From Candidatus Brocadia sp. (lineage in GTDB: Bacteria; Planctomycetota; Brocadiia; Brocadiales; Brocadiaceae), in NCBI GenBank assembly GCA_021646415.1, contig SOEU01000013.1, positions 1 to 64,000 of the forward strand: 64,000 nt of DNA. Reading direction: 5' to 3'. The notes beneath the pieces are model-generated. The model was not told the origin of the DNA and made no database searches. It saw nothing but the letters and a program-made list of their open reading frames with translations. Both the position numbers and the translations under genes were made by a program. Below are positions 17,564 to 26,749 of this stretch, piece by piece. Each line of letters starts with the position of its first letter. The stretch's first letter is position 1.

Positions 17564-18778
17564 ATGAAGGGATTAATCGGTTTTATCCTAATAATTATTA
17601 TTTTTTTGCTTCTTTTGCTGTTGGCTTTTGGGTTGCTTAGAGTGGCACTGATAACCTTACCAGCTTGTGGTGTAGCAATATGTGTAATGCTTTTGACCCT
17701 CTATTTATTTCGTGCCGTCAAAATCCATCGTCTGAACTCTCACGGAACTTTAGCAAAGGTAGTGATAGTTCAGTTTGACGGACAGAAATTGAATTGGGAT
17801 CTGGAAGAATCTCAAATTGAATTATATGCAAAAACAAAATTGGCGACGTTCTTAAGTATTATCTTAGGGATAACATCTATCTGGTCAATCCTGAGTATAA
17901 TTTATAAAAAAGGTGCCTTTAATGGTCTAACGGGGTTTTCTTCCGATGTTAATCTGGCAATAGGATATATTATATCAGGAGTTGTCCTCATTGTAACAAT
18001 ATTCAAAGCAAAGCCTGGAGAAACCCTCAAAGATGCAATATGGGAGCGGGCTAGTCATTTGGTTCGTCAGACAAACACTCAGCTTGAAAGAATCAAGGAG
18101 TTATGCTCATTGGAAACTTCGATCAAATCGATTGCCTATCAATTGAAAGTCTCTTTTCCAATAGATTTTAAAACAGAAATTCAGGAGTTTGTCAATACTC
18201 ATAAAAACGAACTTTTATCTGATACTTCCGCAGTGAATAATTTGATTATAGAAAATATTAAACGAGCCGAAGAAGACAGAATATATTTAGAAAAAGCAAA
18301 CAATCATTATCGCGCTGCAATGAAACTATACACAGTTGTAGCTATTGAAGTAAACTGGACTGGCAGCATGCCACTTATAAAGGAAATGGAATATGATTAT
18401 GAAGGTTTAACTTCTGAAAATCTAAAATCCCTTTTATGGAATAGAAAATGGGATGATTTTCATGATATAGTAAACGAAATTATGAGGGATCTTCAGCGAC
18501 TGAGAGAACTGGCCATAAAATATCAGGAGGAGGGGTATAAAGAAGGGGCAAATGGTTATAAGAAAGAGACGGACGAAGAGAAAGCATACCGTATTATGGA
18601 AATTTCACCTGCCGCATCAGATGAACAAATTAAAAAGGCTTATAGGGAGTTGGTACTTAACTATCACCCTGACAATGCAGAACAAACCACTCTTGGCATA
18701 AAAAAATTGGCGGAAGAACGCTTCAAGGAGATTAACTGGGCATATGATTTCTTGAAAGGAATTCGAAACTTCTGTTAA
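17564..18778 (+). CDS. Membrane-anchored J-domain (DnaJ-like) protein
   Basis: A 404-residue protein. Two N-terminal membrane segments (about 3-26 and 27-48) and two more hydrophobic stretches (about 90-112 and 126-147) anchor it. A helical middle (about 160-330) has no recognised domain. The C-terminal J-domain (about 344-404) contains AYRIMEISPAASDEQIKKAY and the HPD motif (YHPDNAEQ) needed to stimulate DnaK-type Hsp70. Membrane anchoring with a C-terminal J-domain recalls DjlA-type co-chaperones, but the rest is not similar. The VWA gene follows 12 bases later, implying co-transcription and a shared job. Confidence 0.8.
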   Translation: MKGLIGFILIIIIFLLLLLLAFGLLRVALITLPACGVAICVMLLTLYLFRAVKIHRLNSHGTLAKVVIVQFDGQKLNWDLEESQIELYAKTKLATFLSIILGITSIWSILSIIYKKGAFNGLTGFSSDVNLAIGYIISGVVLIVTIFKAKPGETLKDAIWERASHLVRQTNTQLERIKELCSLETSIKSIAYQLKVSFPIDFKTEIQEFVNTHKNELLSDTSAVNNLIIENIKRAEEDRIYLEKANNHYRAAMKLYTVVAIEVNWTGSMPLIKEMEYDYEGLTSENLKSLLWNRKWDDFHDIVNEIMRDLQRLRELAIKYQEEGYKEGANGYKKETDEEKAYRIMEISPAASDEQIKKAYRELVLNYHPDNAEQTTLGIKKLAEERFKEINWAYDFLKGIRNFC

Positions 18779-18790
18779 GGAATGAAATAC

Positions 18791-19450
18791 ATGGATGATA
18801 AGAAATCTATAATTAATTTAACGAATACGGATAATACTCCCGCAAGCTTTCAGCAAAAAAATTGGGTCAAAAAACTTGTGGCGGCTTCAGGAAAACCGGT
18901 AGTGCCGCGAACATCGGGAAAGATTGTGTATCTTCTCGTGGATTGCTCAGGAAGCATGGCAGAAGGTAACAAAATAGCGCAGGCAAAAAAGGGTGCCATC
19001 GGCTTTGCCAAAGAAGCGCAAAGGATGGAATACTCTGTGGGTCTCATCCAATTTGCATCGCATGCTGAATCCGTACTTGAACCACAGAATGAACTTACAA
19101 GTCTTAATATCAAAGTTGAAAAACTATCAGCCAATGGTTCAACGAACATGGCGGCTGCTATCCAAATAGCAGGAGATAAACTTTTAGAGAAGGCTGGTGA
19201 GAAAGTAATTTGTGTTGTGACAGATGGAATGCCAGACGATAAAAAAGCCACCCTTGAAGCCGCGAATGAAATAAGAATGCAGGGAGTCGAAATTATGACC
19301 ATTGGAACTGACGGTGCTGATAAAGAGTTCCTCGAAGAACTTGCGACACGAAAAGAACTTTCACTGAAGGTCCTAAGAGACCAACTTGAGCGGGGCATTG
19401 TTTCAATGGCGAAGATGTTGCCTCAAAAAATGGATAGCCAAAAACTATAG
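18791..19450 (+). CDS. von Willebrand factor A domain protein
   Basis: A cytoplasmic VWA protein of about 219 residues with a complete MIDAS signature: DxSxS in LLVDCSGSM, the threonine in NGSTNMAAAI and the aspartate in VTDGMPDD. Such domains bind partners through a metal ion. I moved the start to the second ATG (18791) because AAGGA lies 9-10 bases upstream of it but directly abuts the first ATG at 18782. It follows the membrane J-domain gene by a dozen bases. No signal peptide or membrane segment is seen. Confidence 0.85.
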   Translation: MDDKKSIINLTNTDNTPASFQQKNWVKKLVAASGKPVVPRTSGKIVYLLVDCSGSMAEGNKIAQAKKGAIGFAKEAQRMEYSVGLIQFASHAESVLEPQNELTSLNIKVEKLSANGSTNMAAAIQIAGDKLLEKAGEKVICVVTDGMPDDKKATLEAANEIRMQGVEIMTIGTDGADKEFLEELATRKELSLKVLRDQLERGIVSMAKMLPQKMDSQKL

Positions 19451-19547
19451 TAAGCTTTTTAAGAAGCCCGGTTGAGAAATTATTGCTTATTGAAGTGTAA
19501 CTCGTTATTATTAGTTTGTCGAAGGAACATTCGTGATTATAATAATT

Positions 19548-19586
19548 CCAAAATCCCCATTTTTAAAATGGGGATTTTGGTTTATT
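19548..19586 (+). terminator. Rho-independent terminator after the J-domain/VWA pair
   Basis: A 13-base perfect stem (CCAAAATCCCCAT with ATGGGGATTTTGG) around a 7-base loop, followed by TTTATTTTTTT. It ends the J-domain/VWA transcript about 100 bases after the VWA stop. Confidence 0.8.
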
Positions 19587-19623
19587 TTTTTCGTATTTAT
19601 AAACACAGGAGAAGGATTTACCC

Positions 19624-20712
19624 ATGGGTTTAAATTGTGGCATTGTTGGATTACCGAACGTCGGAAAATCCACGATCTTTAATGCATTGACCTCTGCCAA
19701 GGCTGCCTCGGCAAATTATCCCTTTTGTACCATTGATCCCAATGTGGGTGTGGTTGCCGTACCGGATAGGCGTCTGGATAAGATAGCAGAAATAATTACT
19801 ACTGAAAAAATTGTACCCACAACCGTTGAATTTGTAGATATCGCGGGGTTGGTGAAGGGTGCCAGTCAGGGAGAGGGTTTGGGAAATCAATTTTTGGGGC
19901 ACATTAAGAATGTTAATGCCATTTTGCATGTGGTGCGTTGTTTTGAAAAAAGTGATATCATTCACGTAGAAGGTGGGATACACCCAATCCGTGATATCGA
20001 GATTATCAATACGGAATTAATCCTTGCAGATATGGATACGGTAGAAAAAAGGCTATTAAAGAACGAGAGACTTTTGAAAACCGGTGATAAAAATATTATT
20101 GCTGCCGTTGGCGTACTAAAAAAAGTCAGGGATGGCCTCAATGGTAATAAACCTGTCAGGTTATTATCTTTATCGGATGAGGAGAGAAAGCTCATCGAGG
20201 ATATGCATTTAATGACTGAAAAGCCGGTATTATATGTTGTTAATGTCTTTGATTTTGAAAAAGATAAGCAATACATTGAAGAAGTCGGTAATTATGCAAA
20301 ACAGGAAAATTCAAAATGCGTGGTCATTTCAGGGGACATCGAATCAGAGATAGCACAGATGGAATCAACTGAAAGAAAGACGTATTATGAGGAGATGGGG
20401 ATAAAAGAGTCTGGACTGGAAAAGTTGATTCGAGAAACGTATCATCTATTAGGTCTTATTACCTATTTCACCGCAGGTCCAAAAGAAGTAAAGGCATGGA
20501 CGATTACACAGGGAACGAAGGCGCCGCAGGCCGCGGGGGTGATTCATTCTGATTTTGAGCGAGGATTTATCTGCGCTGAAACATACAACTATAATGATCT
20601 TATTGCGATGGGTTCCGAACACAAGGTAAAAGAAAAAGGACTTTTAAGACGTGAGGGAAAGGAATACGTTGTGAAGGATGGGGATATTATGCATTTCAGA
20701 TTTAATGTGTGA
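19624..20712 (+). CDS. ychF: Redox-regulated ribosome-binding ATPase YchF (Obg family)
   Basis: A universally conserved P-loop protein that binds ribosomes and, unlike most Obg relatives, prefers ATP. It has G1 GLPNVGKST at about 8-16, DIAGLVKGAS for switch II, a helical insertion (about 130-200) and a C-terminal TGS domain (TITQGTKAPQAAGVIHSDFE). Length 362 is typical. A good GGAGAAGG ribosome site precedes the ATG. It is monocistronic between two terminators. Confidence 0.95.
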   Translation: MGLNCGIVGLPNVGKSTIFNALTSAKAASANYPFCTIDPNVGVVAVPDRRLDKIAEIITTEKIVPTTVEFVDIAGLVKGASQGEGLGNQFLGHIKNVNAILHVVRCFEKSDIIHVEGGIHPIRDIEIINTELILADMDTVEKRLLKNERLLKTGDKNIIAAVGVLKKVRDGLNGNKPVRLLSLSDEERKLIEDMHLMTEKPVLYVVNVFDFEKDKQYIEEVGNYAKQENSKCVVISGDIESEIAQMESTERKTYYEEMGIKESGLEKLIRETYHLLGLITYFTAGPKEVKAWTITQGTKAPQAAGVIHSDFERGFICAETYNYNDLIAMGSEHKVKEKGLLRREGKEYVVKDGDIMHFRFNV

Positions 20713-20828
20713 GAATTTCTGTAAGTCATTAGTCTGCATGCGTTACAACTCGTTTGTATGTGTGCAAGTCGTACCTGAGTCGTACCTGGTTAAATCGCTG
20801 AGATATACTCGTCTGTAAGACTATAAAC

Positions 20829-20876
20829 AAAAATAGCTTGGTATGTCCTTTTTGACATACCAAGCTATTTTTTTCC
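20829..20876. terminator. Bidirectional terminator between ychF and ydbL
   Basis: A perfect 17-base stem (AAATAGCTTGGTATGTC with GACATACCAAGCTATTT, 20831-20847 and 20854-20870) and a 6-base loop. There is a T run on the right and an A run on the left, so it can end transcripts from both convergent units. Confidence 0.88.
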
Positions 20877-20933
20877 CTCTACAATAAACCCCTTACACTT
20901 TTTTCATTATTGGTCAATCTCACCTGTGTTTGC

Positions 20934-21314
20934 CTATTTCTGGTACCATTTTCCGGCCGGATTTTGTAACCATTCTCCCTTCCTTGCTTTAATGGCAATC
21001 TGCTGTGCCCTGCGCTGCCCCACTTGCTCTATATTTGCTCCTTCTTTTTTAGCAATTGATTCATAAACCTTTCTTCTATCCTGATTTTCTGCCTGAACGA
21101 TGTCCTCTTTTTCGCGCCTTCCACCAATAAATTGCAAATATCCCGTATTGTTCTCACCGATTATTCCTTTGGACTTTAATTCAACAATAATGGGAAGACG
21201 TTTTTCCATTTGTCTTTTTATTGCACTCAGATCATCAGCAACTGCTGAAACATTTGCAAAAAAACCTCCGAATATCATAATGATCAGAAGAGAAACATAC
21301 ATTTTTAATTTCAT
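20934..21314 (-). CDS. ydbL: YdbL family protein (DUF1318)
   Basis: A 126-residue exported protein with a signal peptide (about 1-27, cleaved near SAVADD). The DUF1318 core contains LKSKGIIGENNTGYLQFI and ends QRRAQQIAIKARKGEWLQNP. In E. coli YdbL is a periplasmic factor that supports the YdbH-YnbE bridge for phospholipid transport to the outer membrane. It is the third gene of the leftward ydbH-ynbE-ydbL set, which is the same neighbourhood as in enterobacteria. Confidence 0.85.
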   Translation of the reverse strand: MKLKMYVSLLIIMIFGGFFANVSAVADDLSAIKRQMEKRLPIIVELKSKGIIGENNTGYLQFIGGRREKEDIVQAENQDRRKVYESIAKKEGANIEQVGQRRAQQIAIKARKGEWLQNPAGKWYQK

Positions 21315-21356
21315 TTTTTTCTCCTTCGTTTGAGAATTTTAACTTTCGAGAGATAA

Positions 21357-21578
21357 CTATTGAGCAGGCTCAGACACTTCATCGGTTTTTTCACCACCAA
21401 CTTTTTGTGCAGCTTCGTCTAAATTGCCAAAGAAGTTTTCAAGTTCCCGATCAATTCTAACATTCACGTCGATGGTGATTTGCATTGGCTTTACGTCTAC
21501 TTCTACTTTGTGTTCAGTTTTACATCCGTGTAAAAAAATAAAAAATACTGCGCAAGAAACTGCAAAGACTCTTTTCAT
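21357..21578 (-). CDS. ynbE: YnbE-like outer-membrane lipoprotein
   Basis: A 73-residue lipoprotein with signal and lipobox FLHGC (Cys at about 19) followed by the diagnostic beta-strand VDVKPMQITIDVNVRID. In E. coli YnbE multimers cap the YdbH bridge at the outer membrane. The acidic C-terminal tail is a little longer than in E. coli. It sits between ydbH and ydbL. Confidence 0.85.
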   Translation of the reverse strand: MKRVFAVSCAVFFIFLHGCKTEHKVEVDVKPMQITIDVNVRIDRELENFFGNLDEAAQKVGGEKTDEVSEPAQ

Positions 21579-21675
21579 TCATCCTTCTCCTTACGATTAT
21601 TTCAATTATTCGGTACAATAAAAGCATACTTCTCTGTCATTATTATTCCTCCTTATTGGTATCAGTATTTTACAA

Positions 21676-24210
21676 TTACTCAGAGTGCAATAATTCACTC
21701 ATTCCGGCACCGTAATACAACATTTTATCGAGGGGCAGTTTAAAATTGATATTAAACCGTATTCCCTGAAAATGTGCCCTCGGCTCTTCTATTTTTACGA
21801 GGCCCTTTGCTTTACTAAAACCAAATGGTAATAAATCGGCAGGCCTTCCGTCCATCTGCATTCGTACCATAAGGTCATCACCCTGGCTCATCAATGAAAG
21901 CTTTGCCCAGTCATATTGAAAATTTTTCAGGGCTTCCTGGGCAATTTGCATTTGAATACTCTGCTGAACACCCGATGTTCCTGATACGAGTGTATCGGTA
22001 CGAAAACTAATGGTACCTTTTTCTCCGGGTGTAGAATAAAGGAAACCATCATGGACTTTTATTTTCCCCTCTTTATAACTTATTGGGATCCTTCCATTTA
22101 CTGCACCTTCACCATCAGCGCTCGCTGCCTTAAACTGTTTTAAGATTGTTGCAAGTTTAAGGCGATCGCAGTAACAAATAAGATCGAATTCCCTTCTCCC
22201 GGATTTTATCCGTAAGCCATGCGTATATACATGTCCTCCGCACCAGGAAAAACCACTCTTTTTGAGAAAAAAGGATGAAAAAGATTCTATCTGAAACTCA
22301 ACCTCTCCTCCATTCATTTCTACATCCCCCCAGGCAAAGCGTTTAAATTTTAACATTTGATCAGGGGCACTGCAAAATTTGTATAAATCCTGCATATCCA
22401 GGTCTAAATCAATGCCTTCAAGCGTCATTTTTTTCCCAGGGACTTCTATCTTTGAATTATGCATTGCTATAAGGGCATTACTTGTTATCGTGCTACCAAT
22501 GAATTTGCAATTACCGTTCATAGCCAGGTTGCCCTCAAAAAACATCCCTGTCAATCGTGATGAAAACTTACCAAGGTCTATTTTTTTAACCTGCTCTGGC
22601 TCAGAGGTTTTAAAATCAAGTATTGATACAAAATTACCTTCATTGCTCATTCCCGCACTTCCCAGGAAATGAACGTGAAAATCAGGGAATAAGCCCTTGT
22701 GTTGGCCTGCAAAGAAGATATTTAACCCATCCTGATAAGGAGTTGCAGAAATTCTCCCAACATCCATGTCAGCATATTTTATTTCACCTGTGTTAAAATA
22801 TCTTCCTGGTTCATTTATGAATTTCATTTTATCCGTTTCCATTGATGGATAAGGCCACTGGAAGGGAATTTTGGCATGTATTTTCCTTACAGATAGGCTT
22901 CCGGTATGATATTCTGTATTAATTACTTTTGCAAAGGCTTTTATCGTGGAAAACTGCGCACTATCGATGGAGGAATTACCGAATATCCAAAAATTTGGAA
23001 TATTGATACGCATATAATCTGAATCATATTTTATATGAGACATTTTCATTGAAAATCGCATAGTACCATTCGAACCTTTTCCTTTCCCATAGACGGAAAA
23101 TAACTTCGGATGCAAACGAACTTTTCCTGTCTGTCCGTGAAATTGAAGAGGTGTATTTGAACCGGTCGAATTCAAAGAGAAATACCACTGAGACCCTCCT
23201 TTTTTGCCTTTAAACGTAAAGGGTAAAGATTCCGAGTCGGCAACTTTTAACCAGAAACGAGAATTGCTGTTTGCTAATTCTTTATTAATATTTACATAAA
23301 TCTTTCCCTGCATATTCATTTGATCAGGCGAGATGTGCAGATTGCAATCAGTATTTTGTCTCATAGATAGTTCTATGGGAAAGGGTGACATAATACAAAA
23401 ACGGGAGAATTTCATGTGAATATCGCCCTGTTTTTTTGTAACTTCTATCGTTAATGGAGCATTGCCAGGGGAATTCTGTATTTGCAATCCCTTATATTCA
23501 ATATTCATATCAGTAAAGTTAAGTTGTATTCCAAAGTCATTTGTTTTAAAATTATATCTTGCGTCCATGGCTATCCGGGATGCGATTTTAACTCCTGGTA
23601 GCGGGTTTGCTAGGTTCGGATATAGCCATAATTGCACTTCATAACCTGAATCTGTTTCGTTTCCCTGTGTGGCAAAAGGCTTTGCTTTAATGCTCAATGG
23701 GATTCGAAAATTCTCGTCTCCTGATTTTAAAAGAATGGTAGCATTCCGTAATGCAAATTCTCCAAAACTTACAGGCAGCATTTGCTGCTGCGAATCGGTC
23801 GGTTTTTCTTGCTTTGTATCCGAAGGACTTTGGAAAAATTTTTTAAAATCCATTCCGGGAATACTAAGAGTGCCGTCTTTATATTCAGACCTGATTTCAA
23901 CGCCGCTGATAATGATCTTGTTTACGTGTTTTTGAAGCAAACCGAATAATGAATAGTCGAAGCGGACAGAGTCAAATGACAGGGAAGGACTTTCTGATTC
24001 TCCCCATTGCAGAGAGGACAGATCGAGTCCGGTCAGACTGAATTTGCGCACATCGCAGGTGAAATTGTTAAGTCCGAAGTTTTTTGCAAGGCGGGGAAGC
24101 AGTTTTTTTTCGAGAAAAAATGGAATAAATAAATATATGCCATATAACAGGGAGAAAATAATGAATACAATGAAGATGGAGCGAAACACTATTTTTTTAT
24201 TCAGATCCAT
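21676..24210 (-). CDS. ydbH: YdbH-like AsmA-family intermembrane bridge protein
   Basis: An 844-residue protein with one N-terminal membrane anchor (about 10-33), then a long beta-rich periplasmic part (AsmA-like groove) rich in alternating hydrophobic strands, including the LNGTGNC-type and the C-terminal RIPISYKEGKIKVHDGFLYS segment typical of YdbH. These proteins span the periplasm and conduct phospholipids to the outer membrane in parallel with TamB and YhdP. Assignment rests on the paired ynbE and ydbL downstream as much as on the protein itself. It is the first gene of the operon, with about 98 bases to ynbE. Confidence 0.8.
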   Translation of the reverse strand: MDLNKKIVFRSIFIVFIIFSLLYGIYLFIPFFLEKKLLPRLAKNFGLNNFTCDVRKFSLTGLDLSSLQWGESESPSLSFDSVRFDYSLFGLLQKHVNKIIISGVEIRSEYKDGTLSIPGMDFKKFFQSPSDTKQEKPTDSQQQMLPVSFGEFALRNATILLKSGDENFRIPLSIKAKPFATQGNETDSGYEVQLWLYPNLANPLPGVKIASRIAMDARYNFKTNDFGIQLNFTDMNIEYKGLQIQNSPGNAPLTIEVTKKQGDIHMKFSRFCIMSPFPIELSMRQNTDCNLHISPDQMNMQGKIYVNINKELANSNSRFWLKVADSESLPFTFKGKKGGSQWYFSLNSTGSNTPLQFHGQTGKVRLHPKLFSVYGKGKGSNGTMRFSMKMSHIKYDSDYMRINIPNFWIFGNSSIDSAQFSTIKAFAKVINTEYHTGSLSVRKIHAKIPFQWPYPSMETDKMKFINEPGRYFNTGEIKYADMDVGRISATPYQDGLNIFFAGQHKGLFPDFHVHFLGSAGMSNEGNFVSILDFKTSEPEQVKKIDLGKFSSRLTGMFFEGNLAMNGNCKFIGSTITSNALIAMHNSKIEVPGKKMTLEGIDLDLDMQDLYKFCSAPDQMLKFKRFAWGDVEMNGGEVEFQIESFSSFFLKKSGFSWCGGHVYTHGLRIKSGRREFDLICYCDRLKLATILKQFKAASADGEGAVNGRIPISYKEGKIKVHDGFLYSTPGEKGTISFRTDTLVSGTSGVQQSIQMQIAQEALKNFQYDWAKLSLMSQGDDLMVRMQMDGRPADLLPFGFSKAKGLVKIEEPRAHFQGIRFNINFKLPLDKMLYYGAGMSELLHSE

Positions 24211-24400
24211 AAGAACTATTCTTTTATCAAAGACTTATCATAATCACTTGTAAAATACTATAAATGCATATAAGCACAAATACAAGCATACAATGATAAA
24301 ATTTCCTTGATAGCACTGTAAGCATTGATAGAATGAATGAAAAAGCGCAGATGTGTTCAAGTTTGATTCTCATATTTCATGAGACAAAAGGACGTGGACT

Positions 24401-24517
24401 ATGGAACTTGCTTATTTTATTCTTAGTGTGGTATCGTTGATTGTTGTTTTTTTTCTCTTCTATGGGAAACATCTTTTTAAGCGTAAAAAAAATAAAAAAA
24501 AAGGACAAGGACAATGA
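24401..24517 (+). CDS. 38-residue single-pass membrane peptide coupled to the thioredoxin gene
   Basis: ATG at 24401, preceded by AAGGA at a suitable distance, opens a 38-codon frame. It has one hydrophobic segment (residues about 4-22, ending FFLFYG) followed by a very basic tail (KHLFKRKKNKKK...). Its TGA overlaps the ATG of the next gene as ATGA, so the two would be translationally coupled. The design (one helix, cytoplasmic lysine-rich end) suits a small membrane subunit or a leader peptide. No homologue is known to me. Confidence 0.6.
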   Translation: MELAYFILSVVSLIVVFFLFYGKHLFKRKKNKKKGQGQ

Positions 24518-26520
24518 AGGGTATCCGATCTTTTTCATGGCTTTCACCCCAAACGGTAATATTCCTCATCTTAATACTTTCCCTTTTTCAACATGGAGGA
24601 GGAATACCTTTGGCATCAGCACAGAAAAAAAAGATTCCTGCGCCTGAACTTGCAGGTGGTACGGCCTGGCTCAATATTTCAAAACCTCTTACCCTGGCTG
24701 ATTTAAAGGGGAAGGTGGTACTCCTGGACTTCTGGACATATTGTTGTATCAATTGCATGCACATTATTCCCGACCTTAAAAAGCTGGAGGCAAAATATCC
24801 AAAAGAATTAGTGATTATAGGGGTACATTCCGCAAAATTTGAGAATGAGCGGGATGCAGAAAATATCCGCCAGGCTATTCTCCGTTACGAAATTGAACAT
24901 CCGGTAGTTAATGACAGCAATTTTGCCATCTGGGATGCCTATGGTGCCAGGGCATGGCCCACCCTCGTACTGATCGATCCGGAGGGGTATGTGGTTGGAT
25001 CAGATACAGGTGAGGGACATTATGAGATGCTGGATAAACTCATCGGCCAATTGGTCTCCGATTACCGTTCTAAAAATCTCATCAATGAAACCCCCATACC
25101 ATTTTCTTTAGAAAAATACAAACTAGGAGAGGGCATTCTCTCTTTTCCTGGCAAAGTGCTGGCGGATGAGGCATCAAATCGGTTGTTCATTGCAGATTCA
25201 AATCACAACCGCATCATTGTTTCCGATTGGGAAGGTACCGTTTTGGATATTGCCGGTTGTGGCATAATAGGCAAGGACGATGGTACATTTACGGAAGCAA
25301 GCTTTCATCATCCGCAAGGGATGTCACTCCATGGTGATCACTTATATGTAGCAGATACCGGGAATCATTTCATTCGGAAACTGGATTTAAAGGCAAAGAC
25401 GGTTAAAACAATTGCTGGTACGGGTAAACAGGCGGACTTTATGGATACTGGTGGAATGGGCACGTTTTCCCCTCTGAATTCGCCCTGGGATCTGGTCTTT
25501 TTAGACGGGCAACTCTATATAGCCATGGCTGGGGCACATCAAATCTGGGTGATGGATTTAGAAACCGCAGTTTTCCAACCCTTTGCTGGTAGTGGCAGGG
25601 AGGGGCGTATTGATGGCCCGTTAGATAAGGCCGCCCTGGCTCAACCCAGCGGGATTACGGTTTCCGGCAGAAGGCTTTATTTTGCAGACAGTGAGGTAAG
25701 TTCGATCCGGTACGTAGACCTCGAAAAGAAGGAAGTAAAGACAGTGGTAGGACTGGATCTCTTTGTTTTTGGGGACGTGGATGGTCAGGAAAACGAGGTA
25801 CGTTTACAACATCCCCTTGGTGTATTTAACCATAACGGCCTTATCTATATAGCGGATACCTATAATCATAAGATTAAGCTTTTAAATCCTCTGGACAGAA
25901 CATGCAGGACGTACTCAGGTAATGGAAAAGCCGGATATGTAGACGGTAAAGATCCCCAATTCTATGAACCCGGAGGTCTCAGTATTGCCAATAATAAAAT
26001 ATATGTTGCTGATACCAATAACCATGCCATCCGCATGGTAGACATGAAAACGAAGGAAGCGAGTACCTTGCAGATGAAAGGATTCAAAACAGAAGTCTCA
26101 CCAAAAGTATCTGAGAGTGCAATACCTCCTTTTGCAAAGTCTTTAGATTTGCCTTTAAAAACCCTGGAAACAGATGCCGATATACAACTATCGGTAAACA
26201 TAAACCTTCCCAAGGGATATCATTTGAACCCCAATGCCCCACTGGTATATGCGGTCGAGGCGGGTACTGGTATTCAAATTGAGCAGGGCAATCGGAAAGC
26301 AAGGCTCGAAAAGCCTGCATTACCTCTAAAAATTTCCTTCAAGACAGGTTCTGAAGTATTAAGTACAGATTTAAAAGTCTCTGTAAGTTTTTACTATTGT
26401 CGGGAAGATAATCAGGGGGCGTGTTTCATTGATGTAGTAGTATGGCATCAACCGATTAAAATTGATAAGAATATGGGAGATACTGCATTGACGTTGGACT
26501 ACGATGTAAAATTACCGTAA
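24514..26520 (+). CDS. NHLRC2-like thioredoxin-NHL repeat protein
   Basis: The 668-residue exported protein has a signal peptide (about 1-37) and a thioredoxin domain (about 40-190) whose active site reads WTYCCINCMH (CxxC at 78-81). A six-bladed NHL beta-propeller (about 200-530) follows, with repeated ADT/ADS-N-H-x-I units such as IADSNHNRII and VADTNNHAIRMVD. The C-terminal domain (about 545-668) resembles the N-terminal domain of DsbD-type proteins and has a conserved cysteine pair region (YYCREDNQGACFID). The architecture matches the NHLRC2 family, seen from bacteria to animals. A role in envelope thiol redox is likely. It is coupled by ATGA to the upstream peptide. Confidence 0.85.
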   Translation: MKGIRSFSWLSPQTVIFLILILSLFQHGGGIPLASAQKKKIPAPELAGGTAWLNISKPLTLADLKGKVVLLDFWTYCCINCMHIIPDLKKLEAKYPKELVIIGVHSAKFENERDAENIRQAILRYEIEHPVVNDSNFAIWDAYGARAWPTLVLIDPEGYVVGSDTGEGHYEMLDKLIGQLVSDYRSKNLINETPIPFSLEKYKLGEGILSFPGKVLADEASNRLFIADSNHNRIIVSDWEGTVLDIAGCGIIGKDDGTFTEASFHHPQGMSLHGDHLYVADTGNHFIRKLDLKAKTVKTIAGTGKQADFMDTGGMGTFSPLNSPWDLVFLDGQLYIAMAGAHQIWVMDLETAVFQPFAGSGREGRIDGPLDKAALAQPSGITVSGRRLYFADSEVSSIRYVDLEKKEVKTVVGLDLFVFGDVDGQENEVRLQHPLGVFNHNGLIYIADTYNHKIKLLNPLDRTCRTYSGNGKAGYVDGKDPQFYEPGGLSIANNKIYVADTNNHAIRMVDMKTKEASTLQMKGFKTEVSPKVSESAIPPFAKSLDLPLKTLETDADIQLSVNINLPKGYHLNPNAPLVYAVEAGTGIQIEQGNRKARLEKPALPLKISFKTGSEVLSTDLKVSVSFYYCREDNQGACFIDVVVWHQPIKIDKNMGDTALTLDYDVKLP

Positions 26521-26564
26521 AAGTAACAATTTTGATTTTTGAAAAAATATCTTTTTACCACTCG

Positions 26565-26586
26565 CTCCCAAACTCCTATTTGGGAG
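26565..26586. repeat. Hairpin CTCCCAAA...TTTGGGAG
   Basis: Perfect 8-base arms around a 6-base loop, about 45 bases after the thioredoxin gene. A decayed variant (TTCCCAAACAGGAGTTTGCGAA) follows near 26624-26645. There is no T run, so it is better read as a repeat than a classical terminator. Confidence 0.5.
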
Positions 26587-26749
26587 TGCAATGGACGAGA
26601 AACTCAGTTTCTCTGTAATAGTGTTCCCAAACAGGAGTTTGCGAACAAGCAAAAAGTCGTATTGGTGCTGTAAAAACAAACGGTTCAAGTTGCAAACCCG
26701 CTAAGGATATGATTATAACTTAGATTTCTACAAGCAATTCAAAAAGAGA

